Assembly: GCA_023662875.1 (NCBI GenBank) | Contig: JAMPIG010000020.1 | Coordinates: 1 to 44,462, forward strand | DNA length: 44,462 bases | Reading direction: 5' to 3' | Source of the DNA: Roseburia sp. | Lineage (GTDB): Bacteria; Bacillota; Clostridia; Lachnospirales; Lachnospiraceae | In this document: piece after piece, positions 17,548-26,373 of the stretch | Position numbering within the stretch: the first letter of the stretch is position 1 | Layout of the letters: every line of letters begins with the position of its first letter | The notes under the pieces: generated by a model | What the model was told of the DNA's origin: nothing | Seen by the model: the letters and a program-made list of their open reading frames with translations, nothing else | The model's database searches: none | Made by a program: the position numbers and the translations under genes

Positions 17548-19016
17548 CTCTTCTCCACCTCTCCCGTAAGATAGTTTTTCGCCTTCTCATAAGCGTGCTG
17601 ATGAAAGCTCTCCAGATCCGCCTCCGTAAACATCCGGATAATCCGATCTGTCAGCTCCCTTACCCGATCTTTCTTATCCATCTTATCCTCAACCGGAATC
17701 AGATAACCGTTCTCCCCGTCGTCGATAAAGGTCTGATTCCCATACCGGACGTCAAAGCCGATGATGGGCAGGCCGGAGCCGATGGCCTCCAGCAGGGAAA
17801 GTCCGAAGCCCTCGCTGGTAGACCCTGACAGATAAGCCTCGTAATTCTGGTAAAGCTCGTCCAGCTTCTGCTGGCCGCAAAGCCGGATATATTGTGCGCA
17901 GCCCTTTTGGGAGATTTGCTCCTGCAGCCTGGCTTCCTCTCCCCCTTTTCCGTAGATATCCAGGGACAAATCCGGAATCTTCTTTCTGGCCTCCGCAACC
18001 GCGTCGATCAGCCAGTCCACATGCTTCTCCGTAGCCAATCTTGAGGCGGTAATCAACGAATGCTTTTTCCGGGCTTTCGCAGGAATGCGTATCTCGTCCA
18101 TGCTTCCTACGGGAATTGTTACGACGTTTGGCTCTACGCCTACATACTGTCGAAACTGCTTCCGCATCAGCTGATTTTGGGGTTCCGTCGCCGTGACGTA
18201 AAAATCTACATGTCTGTACTGTGAGAAGGAGTACTCGTAATAATTGTTCCAAAGAATATTGTTCTCGCTCGTGGCTCCCTCGCTGAAATGATCCGCGTGA
18301 ATCATAATCCCTACCCGGGCAGGGCTCGCGTTCTGCAGGATTGCCTGACCGATACCGGTGGTTCGGTCGATGAGAACGACGTCCTCCTTCGTCAGGCTCA
18401 ACCGGGATACCATGTACCCGACCAACTCCTCCTTGGAGCAGAGCAGCTTATCCGGGAACTGATACATTACGACGTCATTGTCCGTAATCTCCTCATACGC
18501 CACGCTGCCATTTTCGTTGAAAAATCTCCTCTGATACAGATGGGCCGTGTTATCCAGAGGCGCGTAGTACTCCGAATAAATCCTGCAATAAGTATAATAG
18601 TCCTTTCGGATCAGGCAGTTATTCGAAACCATCTCTACCCGGTGCACCCTGTCGCCAGCCGCGTCCGTCATATAAACCGTATAAAAATTGTTTGTCCCCG
18701 GAAAAACATATTTTGCAGTCGCTCCCTGCCGGGAGAAGGTATAGGGCCGGTCTCCCAGCGTCTCCTCCAGCTGTGACAGGGTATAGGTTACGGGCGCGAT
18801 TTTGCAATCCGTAAAGAAGGTGTAAAGCCAGATGACCTCTTCGTCCCGGAAACCCATGTTCTCCGTCATATGCTGGATATTATCCCGGGGGAACATATCC
18901 GTAAAGACAAATTTTGCCGGCTGTCCGATTCGGCGGAAGATGTTTGCCCTGTAGGCCTGGGCATATTCCACCCCGCTGCTGGCCCAGCCGATTCCAAGAT
19001 TAAAATTGTAAATCAT
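17517..19016 (-). CDS. gtfA: accessory Sec O-GlcNAc transferase GtfA
   Basis: 499 aa, standard for GtfA (Gtf1), a GT4-type GT-B enzyme. It starts MIYNFNLGIGWASSGVEYAQ, the family N-terminus. Residues ~75-190 form the extra beta region that binds GtfB. The catalytic C-terminal half has SLITASRLATEKHVDWLIDA and the E-x7-E signature in SEGFGLSLLEAIGSGLP near residue 405. It transfers GlcNAc from UDP-GlcNAc onto Ser/Thr of the SRRP in the cytosol. AAGGAG lies 8 nt before the ATG. It follows secA2 with a 12-nt gap and overlaps gtfB, placing glycosylation in one transcript with export. Confidence 0.93.
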   Translation of the reverse strand: MIYNFNLGIGWASSGVEYAQAYRANIFRRIGQPAKFVFTDMFPRDNIQHMTENMGFRDEEVIWLYTFFTDCKIAPVTYTLSQLEETLGDRPYTFSRQGATAKYVFPGTNNFYTVYMTDAAGDRVHRVEMVSNNCLIRKDYYTYCRIYSEYYAPLDNTAHLYQRRFFNENGSVAYEEITDNDVVMYQFPDKLLCSKEELVGYMVSRLSLTKEDVVLIDRTTGIGQAILQNASPARVGIMIHADHFSEGATSENNILWNNYYEYSFSQYRHVDFYVTATEPQNQLMRKQFRQYVGVEPNVVTIPVGSMDEIRIPAKARKKHSLITASRLATEKHVDWLIDAVAEARKKIPDLSLDIYGKGGEEARLQEQISQKGCAQYIRLCGQQKLDELYQNYEAYLSGSTSEGFGLSLLEAIGSGLPIIGFDVRYGNQTFIDDGENGYLIPVEDKMDKKDRVRELTDRIIRMFTEADLESFHQHAYEKAKNYLTGEVEKRWAETIRRSK

Positions 19017-19028
19017 AGCGTATTCTCC

Positions 19029-21368
19029 TTATGGAAATAATATGTGAAGCTTCCCTTTTTCATCCGTAAATACGTCGCTCAGCAGAATGTTACGGATGAT
19101 CTCCTTCTTTGCCGTTCGTTCCATCTCCCGGAAGGACTTCAGGGCCTCCTTCTGGTACTCAAACACCGGGTTCCTCTGGGCGCTGGAGCGGCCGCTGACC
19201 GCGAACTGCAGCTGCTGCAGGTAGTCCACCTGCTCTACCCAGGTATTGTCGATCGTACTCAGCGTAGCTACCCGTATAAACTCATTCAGCTCCTGCTTCC
19301 CGCCCAGCTTTTCCTTCTGCTCTTCCAGACCTTTCATCACCAGGTTCAGGAGATAGGCTTCCACCGCCTCCGGGTTCTCCAGAGACAGCTCTCCGCCCTC
19401 CTTCTCCAGCCGATAGGAAAGATTATCCAGAATATAGCGGTTTAGTTGATGAATCTCCAGCTTTTTATGCTCCCTCAAAAAGCTGCGGATATTTTCCCGG
19501 GCAATCTGCATAATCGTACCCGCAGGAAGCGTACCTCCGTCCAGGAGCTGGTTTCTAGCGGAGTACATCAGATCTCTCTGGTACTTCAGGACGTCGTCGT
19601 AAGCCGCCGCCTGTTTTCGGCTGAATACCGCCTGTTCCTCCCCCAGCGCCTGCATCCTGTCGATCAGCTTCTTTAACTTCCGGCGTCCGACCCGTTTTTT
19701 CCCCTCGACATACTTTTTTACTTTTTTCAGCTTTTTTTCCGCGACGACCTTATCCTCCAGGGATACGAAAAACTGGCTCGTCCCCGGATCGCCCTGCCTC
19801 CCCGCCCGGCCTCTGGCCTGGCGCTCCTGCCGGGTATTGGCCATCCGTCCGATCCCGATAACCGCTAGTCCGCCCAGCTCCTTTACACCTTCGCCCAGCC
19901 GGATATCCGTTCCCCGGCCCGCCATCGAGGTCGCCACCGTTACCGCTCCCGGCTGCCCTGCTTCCCGGATCATCTCCGCCTCCCAGAAAGCATTGTTCGC
20001 GTTTAAGACACAATGCGGAATCCCTTCCTCCATCAGGAGCCTGGAAATAATCTCCGTCTGGCCGATCGTTGTCGCTACGATCAGTATCGGCCGCCCCGTC
20101 TCATGGATCGCTGCGACCTCGTCAATCGCCGCTTCATACTGTTCCTCCGCTTTTATAAAGTAACGATCCTTTAAGTCCTTCCTTTGCAAGGGACGGTTAG
20201 GCGGTATGACTAAAACCTTTTTCTTATAGAGATCCAGCAATTCGTCCGACGCGTCCGCCATAGTGCCGCTCATCCCCGCCATCTTCGGAAACATCGTAAA
20301 AAGGCTCTGATAGGTAATCGAGGCCATGGAACGCGTCTCCTGACTGACCTCCGCCTTCTCCTTCGCCTCTAAGGCCTGATGCTGGCCGCCGTGGAGCTTG
20401 ACCCCCTTCAGCATACGCCCCGATCCCTCGTCCAGCAGCTCGACCTCTCCCTTTTCGGAGATCATATAATCCTTATCCTTCTCGAAAAGAGTATGAGCCC
20501 TCAGCGCCAGGGTTACATGGCGGTTGATCTCGAAATGCTCCTTGCTGTAAAAGTTGTCAATCCGGAAAAAGGTTTCCGCGTATTGAATCCCTTCCTCCGT
20601 AAACCAGACCGCCTTATCCTTCATTTCATAGTCCCTGTCTTCTTCCAGAGTCGTCACAAAGAAATCCGTCATATCGTACAGGTTGGACTGCACCCGGGGC
20701 GCTCCCGCGACGACAAGAGGCATCTTCGCCGCGTCCAGCAGGACGGAATCCGCCTCGTCGATAATTACGAAGTAAAATTCCCGCATAAACCGGTCTTCCT
20801 TACTGGGTACAAGGTTGTTAAACAGGTAGTCAAATGCGAGTCCGCCGTGGGTCGTATAGACAATATCCGCCTCGTACATCTTCTTTTTGGAATCCTCAGA
20901 GGACGCCTCCGGCTTTCCCTTATCCTCTTCGGATCCCGACGTTACCGTAAGCCCCATAAATCGATACACCGGCCCCATCTCCTCCGCGTCCCGAGCCGCC
21001 AGATATCCGTTTGCCGTTACCAGAATCGTACTCTTCCCCGTCAGGGCGTTAAGATATAGGGGCATTGTCGCCATCAGCGTTTTACCCTCGCCGGTATTCA
21101 TCTCCGCCAGATACCCCTGATGCATGGCGATCGCCCCCAATACCTGAACGTCATAGGGCGCTTTCCCCAGGAGCCGGTAATCCGCCTCGCAGATCGCGGC
21201 GTAGGCCTCCGGCAGCAGGTCGTCAAGACTCTCGCCCGCCGCGAGCCGCCCCTTAAACTCTACGGTCAGATGGGCCAGCTCCTCGTCCGACTTTTCCCTC
21301 ATGCTTTCTCCGCGGCTTCTTACCTGACCGAGAAGCTTTTCCATCTGTTTTCGTATTTTCCGTCTCAT
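19029..21368 (-). CDS. secA2: accessory Sec ATPase SecA2
   Basis: 779 aa from ATG at 21368 (a TTG at 21374 is an alternative). It is shorter than housekeeping SecA and lacks the C-terminal zinc-binding tail. Walker A is GEGKT (93-97) and Walker B is DEAD (204-207); the second nucleotide-binding fold has VTVATSMAGRGTDIRLGEGV near residue 490 and ARGRAGRQGDPGTSQFFVS near 525. It drives ATP-dependent export of the glycosylated SRRP through SecY2, with Asp1-3. The gene begins inside asp3, overlapping it by 116 nt, which is long for an operon overlap and implies tight coupling of the two. gtfA follows 12 nt later. Confidence 0.95.
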   Translation of the reverse strand: MRRKIRKQMEKLLGQVRSRGESMREKSDEELAHLTVEFKGRLAAGESLDDLLPEAYAAICEADYRLLGKAPYDVQVLGAIAMHQGYLAEMNTGEGKTLMATMPLYLNALTGKSTILVTANGYLAARDAEEMGPVYRFMGLTVTSGSEEDKGKPEASSEDSKKKMYEADIVYTTHGGLAFDYLFNNLVPSKEDRFMREFYFVIIDEADSVLLDAAKMPLVVAGAPRVQSNLYDMTDFFVTTLEEDRDYEMKDKAVWFTEEGIQYAETFFRIDNFYSKEHFEINRHVTLALRAHTLFEKDKDYMISEKGEVELLDEGSGRMLKGVKLHGGQHQALEAKEKAEVSQETRSMASITYQSLFTMFPKMAGMSGTMADASDELLDLYKKKVLVIPPNRPLQRKDLKDRYFIKAEEQYEAAIDEVAAIHETGRPILIVATTIGQTEIISRLLMEEGIPHCVLNANNAFWEAEMIREAGQPGAVTVATSMAGRGTDIRLGEGVKELGGLAVIGIGRMANTRQERQARGRAGRQGDPGTSQFFVSLEDKVVAEKKLKKVKKYVEGKKRVGRRKLKKLIDRMQALGEEQAVFSRKQAAAYDDVLKYQRDLMYSARNQLLDGGTLPAGTIMQIARENIRSFLREHKKLEIHQLNRYILDNLSYRLEKEGGELSLENPEAVEAYLLNLVMKGLEEQKEKLGGKQELNEFIRVATLSTIDNTWVEQVDYLQQLQFAVSGRSSAQRNPVFEYQKEALKSFREMERTAKKEIIRNILLSDVFTDEKGKLHILFP

Positions 21369-21801
21369 CCTCAATTTCCCGAATTATTACCGAATGGAAG
21401 TGGAAATGAGTCATTCCACCGTTGATAAGCTGCAGTCTGTAACTGTATGTCTTCAGCGGGCATTTAAAATTCGTTACCCGGTCTCTCAGGGTAATCACCC
21501 CTGCCTCCGTCTCATACCGATCATAAAACACCAGGCGCATCAGCCAGTTTTCTCCCTCCAGACAATCGATATTGACGATAATCTGATAACTGGTTTCCCC
21601 GTCGATCATAGGCAGCGCCGGTTCGATTCGCTGCATCTGATAGTTGGTCTTCGAATACCACTGCTTTAAAACCGTTCCCGGGGACATGAGATGATTCAGG
21701 TACTCCACATCATCCTTTTTATGATAAGTAATCTCCGAGCCGTAGAGATAGGTATCCGAAACATATTCATTCCAATAAATATTCCACCGTTGTAATTCCA
21801 T
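21253..21801 (-). CDS. asp3: accessory Sec system protein Asp3
   Basis: 182 aa. The N-terminal ~145 residues match Asp3: WNIYWNEYVSDTYLYGSEIT, then the SPGTVLKQWYSKTNYQ and FHFHSVIIREIED segments, a jelly-roll/carbohydrate-binding-like fold in characterised Asp3. It forms a complex with Asp1 and Asp2 and is essential for SRRP export. The last ~36 residues are basic and low in complexity (ASRSGKKPRRKHEGK) and are encoded where secA2 begins in another frame, so this tail may be a by-product of the overlap. It starts 2 nt after the asp2 stop codon. Confidence 0.85.
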   Translation of the reverse strand: MELQRWNIYWNEYVSDTYLYGSEITYHKKDDVEYLNHLMSPGTVLKQWYSKTNYQMQRIEPALPMIDGETSYQIIVNIDCLEGENWLMRLVFYDRYETEAGVITLRDRVTNFKCPLKTYSYRLQLINGGMTHFHFHSVIIREIEDETENTKTDGKASRSGKKPRRKHEGKVGRGAGPSDRRV

Positions 21802-21803
21802 CG

Positions 21804-23309
21804 TCAGTCCTTCTTCACTCTCCCGAAATCCTCCCGCAGAACCTTCTTATACTGGCTTGCAAACCAACTTACGATTCCGTTCGTATCGTCGTTATGGCGG
21901 CCATGTATACCCTTGCCGTACACCTGTACCCCTGTGGAATCCAGATGGGAAATCAGGGTATTATAAGCGTCCGAATCATAATCGTCCTCAATCATATATG
22001 CCACAATAAACTTCGTGTGCTCCCAATTCGCGGCGTCAAATTTCCTCCAGAACCGGTCGTTCAGCCTCTGTACCGCTCCCTTGTCCGTACTGCCTCCCAA
22101 ATACCGCAGCACATCCAGAGAGGTATCGAAATTTTTCGGACGATTCAGCCGAAGATTCCTCGCGATATTTCCCACGCTGGCCAAAGGCTTCCCCAGAATA
22201 ACCGCATGGGGCATAATATCGCAGCCGTAATACAGGGAGCCGTAAGTCCCCATCGAAAGCCCCGCCATGATGACCTGCTCCGGGGAAAATCCCAGCTCAT
22301 CCATGTACCGCCGGATCGTATCGACCATCATCCGCTCATACTCCGCGGAACCCATATAGAAACTGCCGCCCTCCAGCCTGGGCTCCGCTACCAGAAGATA
22401 GGGCGCTCCCATGCCCTCCATCATGTTATAGCCCTCAAAGCCCTGCCTCGTTTTATAACCTGAGAAAAAGACATTCAGCGGCGGCTTCCGGTCTCCAGGA
22501 TTAAAATAGCAGAAAATTTCCTCTCTCTGGGAGGTCACATACCGTTCACCTCCGGGGTTAAAATATCCGTACTCTCCACGGGAGTATCGGTCGTGCAGGG
22601 CAATCACCTGCAGCCTTCCCCTCCCCTTCGCCCGGAGCGAAACAAAGATCCAGCCTCCGGAATCCATGTTATCGATCCTTACTACCTCTTTTAAATCCTC
22701 CTCGCTGAATTCCCAGGTATTCAATACATCTGAAATACTTCCGCTGACAAATCTGGTCAATGATAAAGAAATTTCCACTTCCGGATCCTTCTGATATTCC
22801 AACCAAAGATCCAGCATCTGTCCCTGAAATACCGGAATATTATTTCTCCAGTATACGATCTGTCGAAATTCTTCCCCGTATTCTCCCCGCAGCTCTACAC
22901 TGTAATCTCCATTCCACTTGACGGAGCCGGAAAAGCCCTGGGCAATCGCGACGGCTCCCAAGCGAAATTTTTCCCCGTAGGGATGCGAGTAAAAGAGCCG
23001 GGCCTCCTGCTGAAAAAAATCCTGCAGCTCCGCCTCACGTATCCGCTTCCCCTTCTTCCTCTCGAAATACTCCCCCGCCTCGCCTTTCAGCGCTACCTGC
23101 TCCGTGGCAAACAGGCAATAAGCCTTAGTCCCGCGATATAGAGGCTCCAGCTCCTCCCGCAAAGGCGCTCGATCCAGGAAAACGATATCATACGGCTTTT
23201 TCGGTTTCTCCGTAAACGCCTCCGCATATTCCAGCTTTACTTCCCGTGGCAGGGAATAAATCTCTCTCCAATCTTTACTTCCTAACTGTAGTACCCGAAT
23301 CTCGTCCAA
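21804..23309 (-). CDS. asp2: accessory Sec system protein Asp2, predicted sugar O-acetyltransferase
   Basis: 501 aa from a TTG start at 23309, 35 nt inside the end of asp1 and preceded by GAGGTG. The C-terminal half is an alpha/beta-hydrolase-like domain with nucleophile Ser352 in AGLSMGTYGS and a likely catalytic His in GIHGRHND (469 or 472); acidic residues near 441-445 could complete the triad. In Streptococcus gordonii Asp2 acetylates GlcNAc residues of the SRRP and is also needed for export. The intact triad candidates suggest the enzyme activity is kept here. The N-terminal half is the Asp2 region that pairs with Asp1 and Asp3. Confidence 0.92.
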   Translation of the reverse strand: MDEIRVLQLGSKDWREIYSLPREVKLEYAEAFTEKPKKPYDIVFLDRAPLREELEPLYRGTKAYCLFATEQVALKGEAGEYFERKKGKRIREAELQDFFQQEARLFYSHPYGEKFRLGAVAIAQGFSGSVKWNGDYSVELRGEYGEEFRQIVYWRNNIPVFQGQMLDLWLEYQKDPEVEISLSLTRFVSGSISDVLNTWEFSEEDLKEVVRIDNMDSGGWIFVSLRAKGRGRLQVIALHDRYSRGEYGYFNPGGERYVTSQREEIFCYFNPGDRKPPLNVFFSGYKTRQGFEGYNMMEGMGAPYLLVAEPRLEGGSFYMGSAEYERMMVDTIRRYMDELGFSPEQVIMAGLSMGTYGSLYYGCDIMPHAVILGKPLASVGNIARNLRLNRPKNFDTSLDVLRYLGGSTDKGAVQRLNDRFWRKFDAANWEHTKFIVAYMIEDDYDSDAYNTLISHLDSTGVQVYGKGIHGRHNDDTNGIVSWFASQYKKVLREDFGRVKKD

Positions 23310-24897
23310 TGAACCGAATCACCTCTTCCCATTTTTCCAGCAGCCTTCCCGTGGTATACTGCTTTCCCAGCTCGTAAGAATAAACCGCCGCCTCATTCCA
23401 GCTTGTCAGACTATCCAGATAATAGGCCAGAATATCCTTTACATCTTCTATCTTCCTGACCACAAAGCCGTTCTTTCCATGCTCCACAAACTCCGTGTTT
23501 CGACTTACGATCTGCGGAATTCCCATACTGATCGCCATGATCTGTATATAGACCTCCGATTTATCCTGCAGATCTACCATCACCCTCTGCTCCCGCATAC
23601 ACCTGCTGACCGCCAGCTCATCTACGCATTGCTCCACAAAAAACTTCAGCGGAATTTCCTCCTCCTGATCCAGATTGTTTTCCGCCGTCCCCTTCGGCGT
23701 CCCCTCGATTGCCCAACCCGGTTCCAGCCCCGCCTCACTTAAGATTGCCGCCGTCTGCTCCAATAACCGCCGCCCTCTATCCCATTCCGACCTTCTGGTA
23801 AAGAGATGAACCCTTGCCTTCTCATTTTCCTCCAAATACTCTCCCAGATTCCGAATTAACTCCCGGAAGACCTCTTCCCTTAATCCGTCCACCGGCACCA
23901 TAATCTTCTGGACGTGAAGCTGCTGACTGATACCAAAGTCCACCCGGGAATCAAAAGGCGTAATATCTGTCATTTTCCGTACCAGCCCCGCCGACTCCTT
24001 TTGCAGCCGCTCCATGTTTTCCCGGGAATCTACAATAATGTAATCTGCGCTTTCGACTACATCAATAGATTCCGGATGATTCCGCACCGAATATCTGTCC
24101 GCATAAAAGGAAAGAATCCTTTTCTTTCTCTCCAACGGCCCCCTCAAAAGCGGCACATGGCGTTCCTGCATAGCAACGCAGAAAATATCTTCCCTGGCCG
24201 TCAACTGAAGATAGGCGTCGAATACCTCCTGTATGACTCGATCCATCCCGGAATAGGTTTGACCGGCAAATGTCTTCTCATACTCCCGGTCTCGGTACTG
24301 CAATAGATATTCCGGACATTTCGGATTGATTTCGACACGCCCGTCCTCCTCAAAGCAACGCAGCTTCCAGACGCCGCTTTCCATATAATAGTCCTGATAA
24401 ACCGGCTGCCCCTCCTTATAAACGACGCTGCTGGAAACAAACCCCCGATCGTCGTACAGATTCCGGCGATTGATGACTCCGTTTTGATAAATGTCAATCC
24501 GGATCGGGTTCCCGTCCTCACCGAATTCAATCTGGGCGTACTTTTTCCCGCGCAGCATCGCCACGATAACAAAAGGCGAATATACAAACTCGATCCCCGC
24601 CGGCCAGGCCAGATCATGAAAGGACAACACTCGCGCCCTCTTCCGTTTCACACATTGTATGGCGTCAAAGCAGGACCAGTAGGGCGCGTGATAGACGCCC
24701 TGCCGGTGCAGAAAATGCCGGAAATTTGGCGCAAAGCTGAGCAGGAGAATCTGATAGGGATAAACCCCGCTGCGGTGAAAGAGCTGAATCTGCTTTACCG
24801 TATCGTCAAATTCCGTATGAGTACGCCTTATGTACCAAATCTGTTCACTTTCTGACCACTTTTTTTCCTGATACCATGCCGGAATAAAATATAACAT
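23275..24897 (-). CDS. asp1: accessory Sec system protein Asp1
   Basis: 540 aa, the usual size for Asp1, which has a GT-B-like fold without proven transferase activity. It opens with MLYFIPAWYQEKKWSESEQI, close to the Asp1 N-terminus, and includes RVHLFTRRSEWDRGRRLLEQ-like and SMGIPQIVSRNTEFVEHGKN segments in the C-terminal half. It acts with Asp2 and Asp3 at the membrane in delivering the SRRP to SecA2/SecY2. AGGAG lies just before the ATG. It follows secY2 by 9 nt and overlaps asp2 by 35 nt. Confidence 0.9.
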   Translation of the reverse strand: MLYFIPAWYQEKKWSESEQIWYIRRTHTEFDDTVKQIQLFHRSGVYPYQILLLSFAPNFRHFLHRQGVYHAPYWSCFDAIQCVKRKRARVLSFHDLAWPAGIEFVYSPFVIVAMLRGKKYAQIEFGEDGNPIRIDIYQNGVINRRNLYDDRGFVSSSVVYKEGQPVYQDYYMESGVWKLRCFEEDGRVEINPKCPEYLLQYRDREYEKTFAGQTYSGMDRVIQEVFDAYLQLTAREDIFCVAMQERHVPLLRGPLERKKRILSFYADRYSVRNHPESIDVVESADYIIVDSRENMERLQKESAGLVRKMTDITPFDSRVDFGISQQLHVQKIMVPVDGLREEVFRELIRNLGEYLEENEKARVHLFTRRSEWDRGRRLLEQTAAILSEAGLEPGWAIEGTPKGTAENNLDQEEEIPLKFFVEQCVDELAVSRCMREQRVMVDLQDKSEVYIQIMAISMGIPQIVSRNTEFVEHGKNGFVVRKIEDVKDILAYYLDSLTSWNEAAVYSYELGKQYTTGRLLEKWEEVIRFIGRDSGTTVRK

Positions 24898-24906
24898 CTT
24901 GGGCTC

Positions 24907-26118
24907 CTATATAAAGATAAAATGCTCATAAGCGTCGTAACTGCGGATTGCAACAAATTCCCTGGCAAAGCTGCACGCCAGTCCCGTCAGCATCATGGCC
25001 GAAGAAGGCAGCATCGCCAGCGTCCCTTCTATCTTCCCCTGCATCTGTAAAAGCAGCGGCGTCCCCAGGCAGACACACATAACCGTCGCGCTGAAAAAAC
25101 TGATGCGGAACAGCGTTCTCCGCAGAAACCTCCTGGTCGGCTTCCCGGCATGTAAATCAACAATACTGTCGCCGCTTTTCAGGAACTGCTCCATCGTATC
25201 CTTAGGATTAATCATAAGCATTGTAAAGCCGATCGTCAGGAAATAAATAATCAGCAGATAAACCGCGAAACCCACTGGCTCCGTCATAATCAGATTCCGC
25301 TGCCACCAGACCAGCCCCTCGTTTTCCGGGAAGAAAAACCGAAGGAGATCCACGAAAAGCCTGGGAAGCATAAAGAACGCCGTCGAAAACATGACCGGCA
25401 TCACCCCGACCGGATTATACTTAACCGCCATATAATTTTTATCCGCATAAATATTATGGATGGAGACTCTCTGTAAAGGGAACCTCTTTTCCGTATTTTC
25501 CAAAAGCAGCATGATAAAAAACATTACGACTGACATTACAATCGGCAGAACCAGTTCTCTCCCGGTATGCCCTTTTACGTTATTATAGATTCCCGTAACA
25601 ATATTAAAGAGAAACAGTACCGTAGGGCCGCCGATCCCATATTTCTGGTTCAGCTTCGACATCCAGAGCATCAGGAAAGCGCCGACGATCATTTCCAGAA
25701 ACGCTGTCGTCTTTACCAGATACAATACATCTCCCCCGATACGATAGGTCAGCCCGTTCACCTTAAGAAACGCCTGAGCCACACATAACCCCAGCATCCC
25801 CGCCAACGTAATCTGCTGTATCCTGTTCGGCGACATTTTTTTCTTATAATCGGAGCTCACGCAGAGAAGCGCCAGCTGGCAGACCAGACTCGAAATCATC
25901 TGCGGGAAAATTCCCAGCGCAAAAATCGAGTATTCGTTCGCGTCGCCGCCGATTACCTGAATCAGCAGATTGTCAGCGTCCGCCGCATTCCCGCGATAAA
26001 CCTGCGTATCTACCCCGTAAAGAGGGATAAACCTTCCGATCATATAAACGATCAGGATTATCAACGTAAAAAGCAGCTTATATCCTGTTATCTTTTCCTT
26101 TTTTTCTACCTTCGCCAA
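24907..26118 (-). CDS. secY2: accessory Sec translocase channel SecY2
   Basis: 403 aa from a TTG start with GGGAG 6 nt before it. Ten membrane helices are expected and visible (the first is TLIILIVYMIGRFIPLYGVD). SecY features include FALGIFPQMISSLVCQLALL (helix 2 region), LYLVKTTAFLEMIVGAFLML and VGFAVYLLIIYFLTIGFTML. It is shorter than housekeeping SecY, as accessory SecY2 proteins are. It forms the membrane channel used by the glycosylated SRRP. No SecE or SecG homologue is recognised in the locus, though a 48-aa membrane peptide lies upstream. It begins 102 nt after that peptide, beyond a strong stem-loop. Confidence 0.92.
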   Translation of the reverse strand: MAKVEKKEKITGYKLLFTLIILIVYMIGRFIPLYGVDTQVYRGNAADADNLLIQVIGGDANEYSIFALGIFPQMISSLVCQLALLCVSSDYKKKMSPNRIQQITLAGMLGLCVAQAFLKVNGLTYRIGGDVLYLVKTTAFLEMIVGAFLMLWMSKLNQKYGIGGPTVLFLFNIVTGIYNNVKGHTGRELVLPIVMSVVMFFIMLLLENTEKRFPLQRVSIHNIYADKNYMAVKYNPVGVMPVMFSTAFFMLPRLFVDLLRFFFPENEGLVWWQRNLIMTEPVGFAVYLLIIYFLTIGFTMLMINPKDTMEQFLKSGDSIVDLHAGKPTRRFLRRTLFRISFFSATVMCVCLGTPLLLQMQGKIEGTLAMLPSSAMMLTGLACSFAREFVAIRSYDAYEHFIFI

Positions 26119-26150
26119 AGCTTTCTCCCAACCAATCCCAAGTACGGAAA

Positions 26151-26181
26151 TTAGTGACCACCTGTTTCAGATGGTCACTAA
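26151..26181 (-). terminator. 14-bp stem-loop between the SRRP/48-aa genes and secY2 (partial terminator or processing site)
   Basis: On the minus strand TTAGTGACCATCTG, loop AAA, CAGGTGGTCACTAA: a 14-bp stem with one G.U pair. Only TTT follows, so complete termination is doubtful. It could reduce transcription into the export genes or stabilise the 3' end of the adhesin mRNA. Confidence 0.6.
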
Positions 26182-26220
26182 CACCGAACCTCTATTTATT
26201 TCCTGAAGTCTGCTTTCCGC

Positions 26221-26367
26221 TTATCTCCCTTCCAGCTCCTCCAGTTCCTTCTTCAGGCTCTTCTTCCGGATTACCACAAAAGCGACCGCCGCGACCAGAA
26301 GAATCGTTCCGGGGATATCCCACCAACAAAAGCCTACTGTCAAATGCTCCAAAAAGCTTGCTGCCAT
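26221..26367 (-). CDS. 48-aa single-pass membrane peptide encoded directly after the SRRP gene
   Basis: 48 codons: MAASFLEHLTVGFCWWDIPG, then a hydrophobic helix TILLVAAVAFVVI, then a charged tail RKKSLKKELEELEGR that looks helical. The start codon is only 6 nt past the SRRP stop, and the end of the SRRP gene supplies AGAGGA as a ribosome site, so it is translationally coupled to the adhesin. Topology should be N-outside, C-inside. I do not recognise the family. Its size and position between the substrate and secY2 would suit a SecE/SecG-like partner (streptococcal loci have small Asp4/Asp5) or a helper of adhesin anchoring; neither is shown. Confidence 0.6.
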   Translation of the reverse strand: MAASFLEHLTVGFCWWDIPGTILLVAAVAFVVIRKKSLKKELEELEGR

Positions 26368-26373
26368 ATCCGT

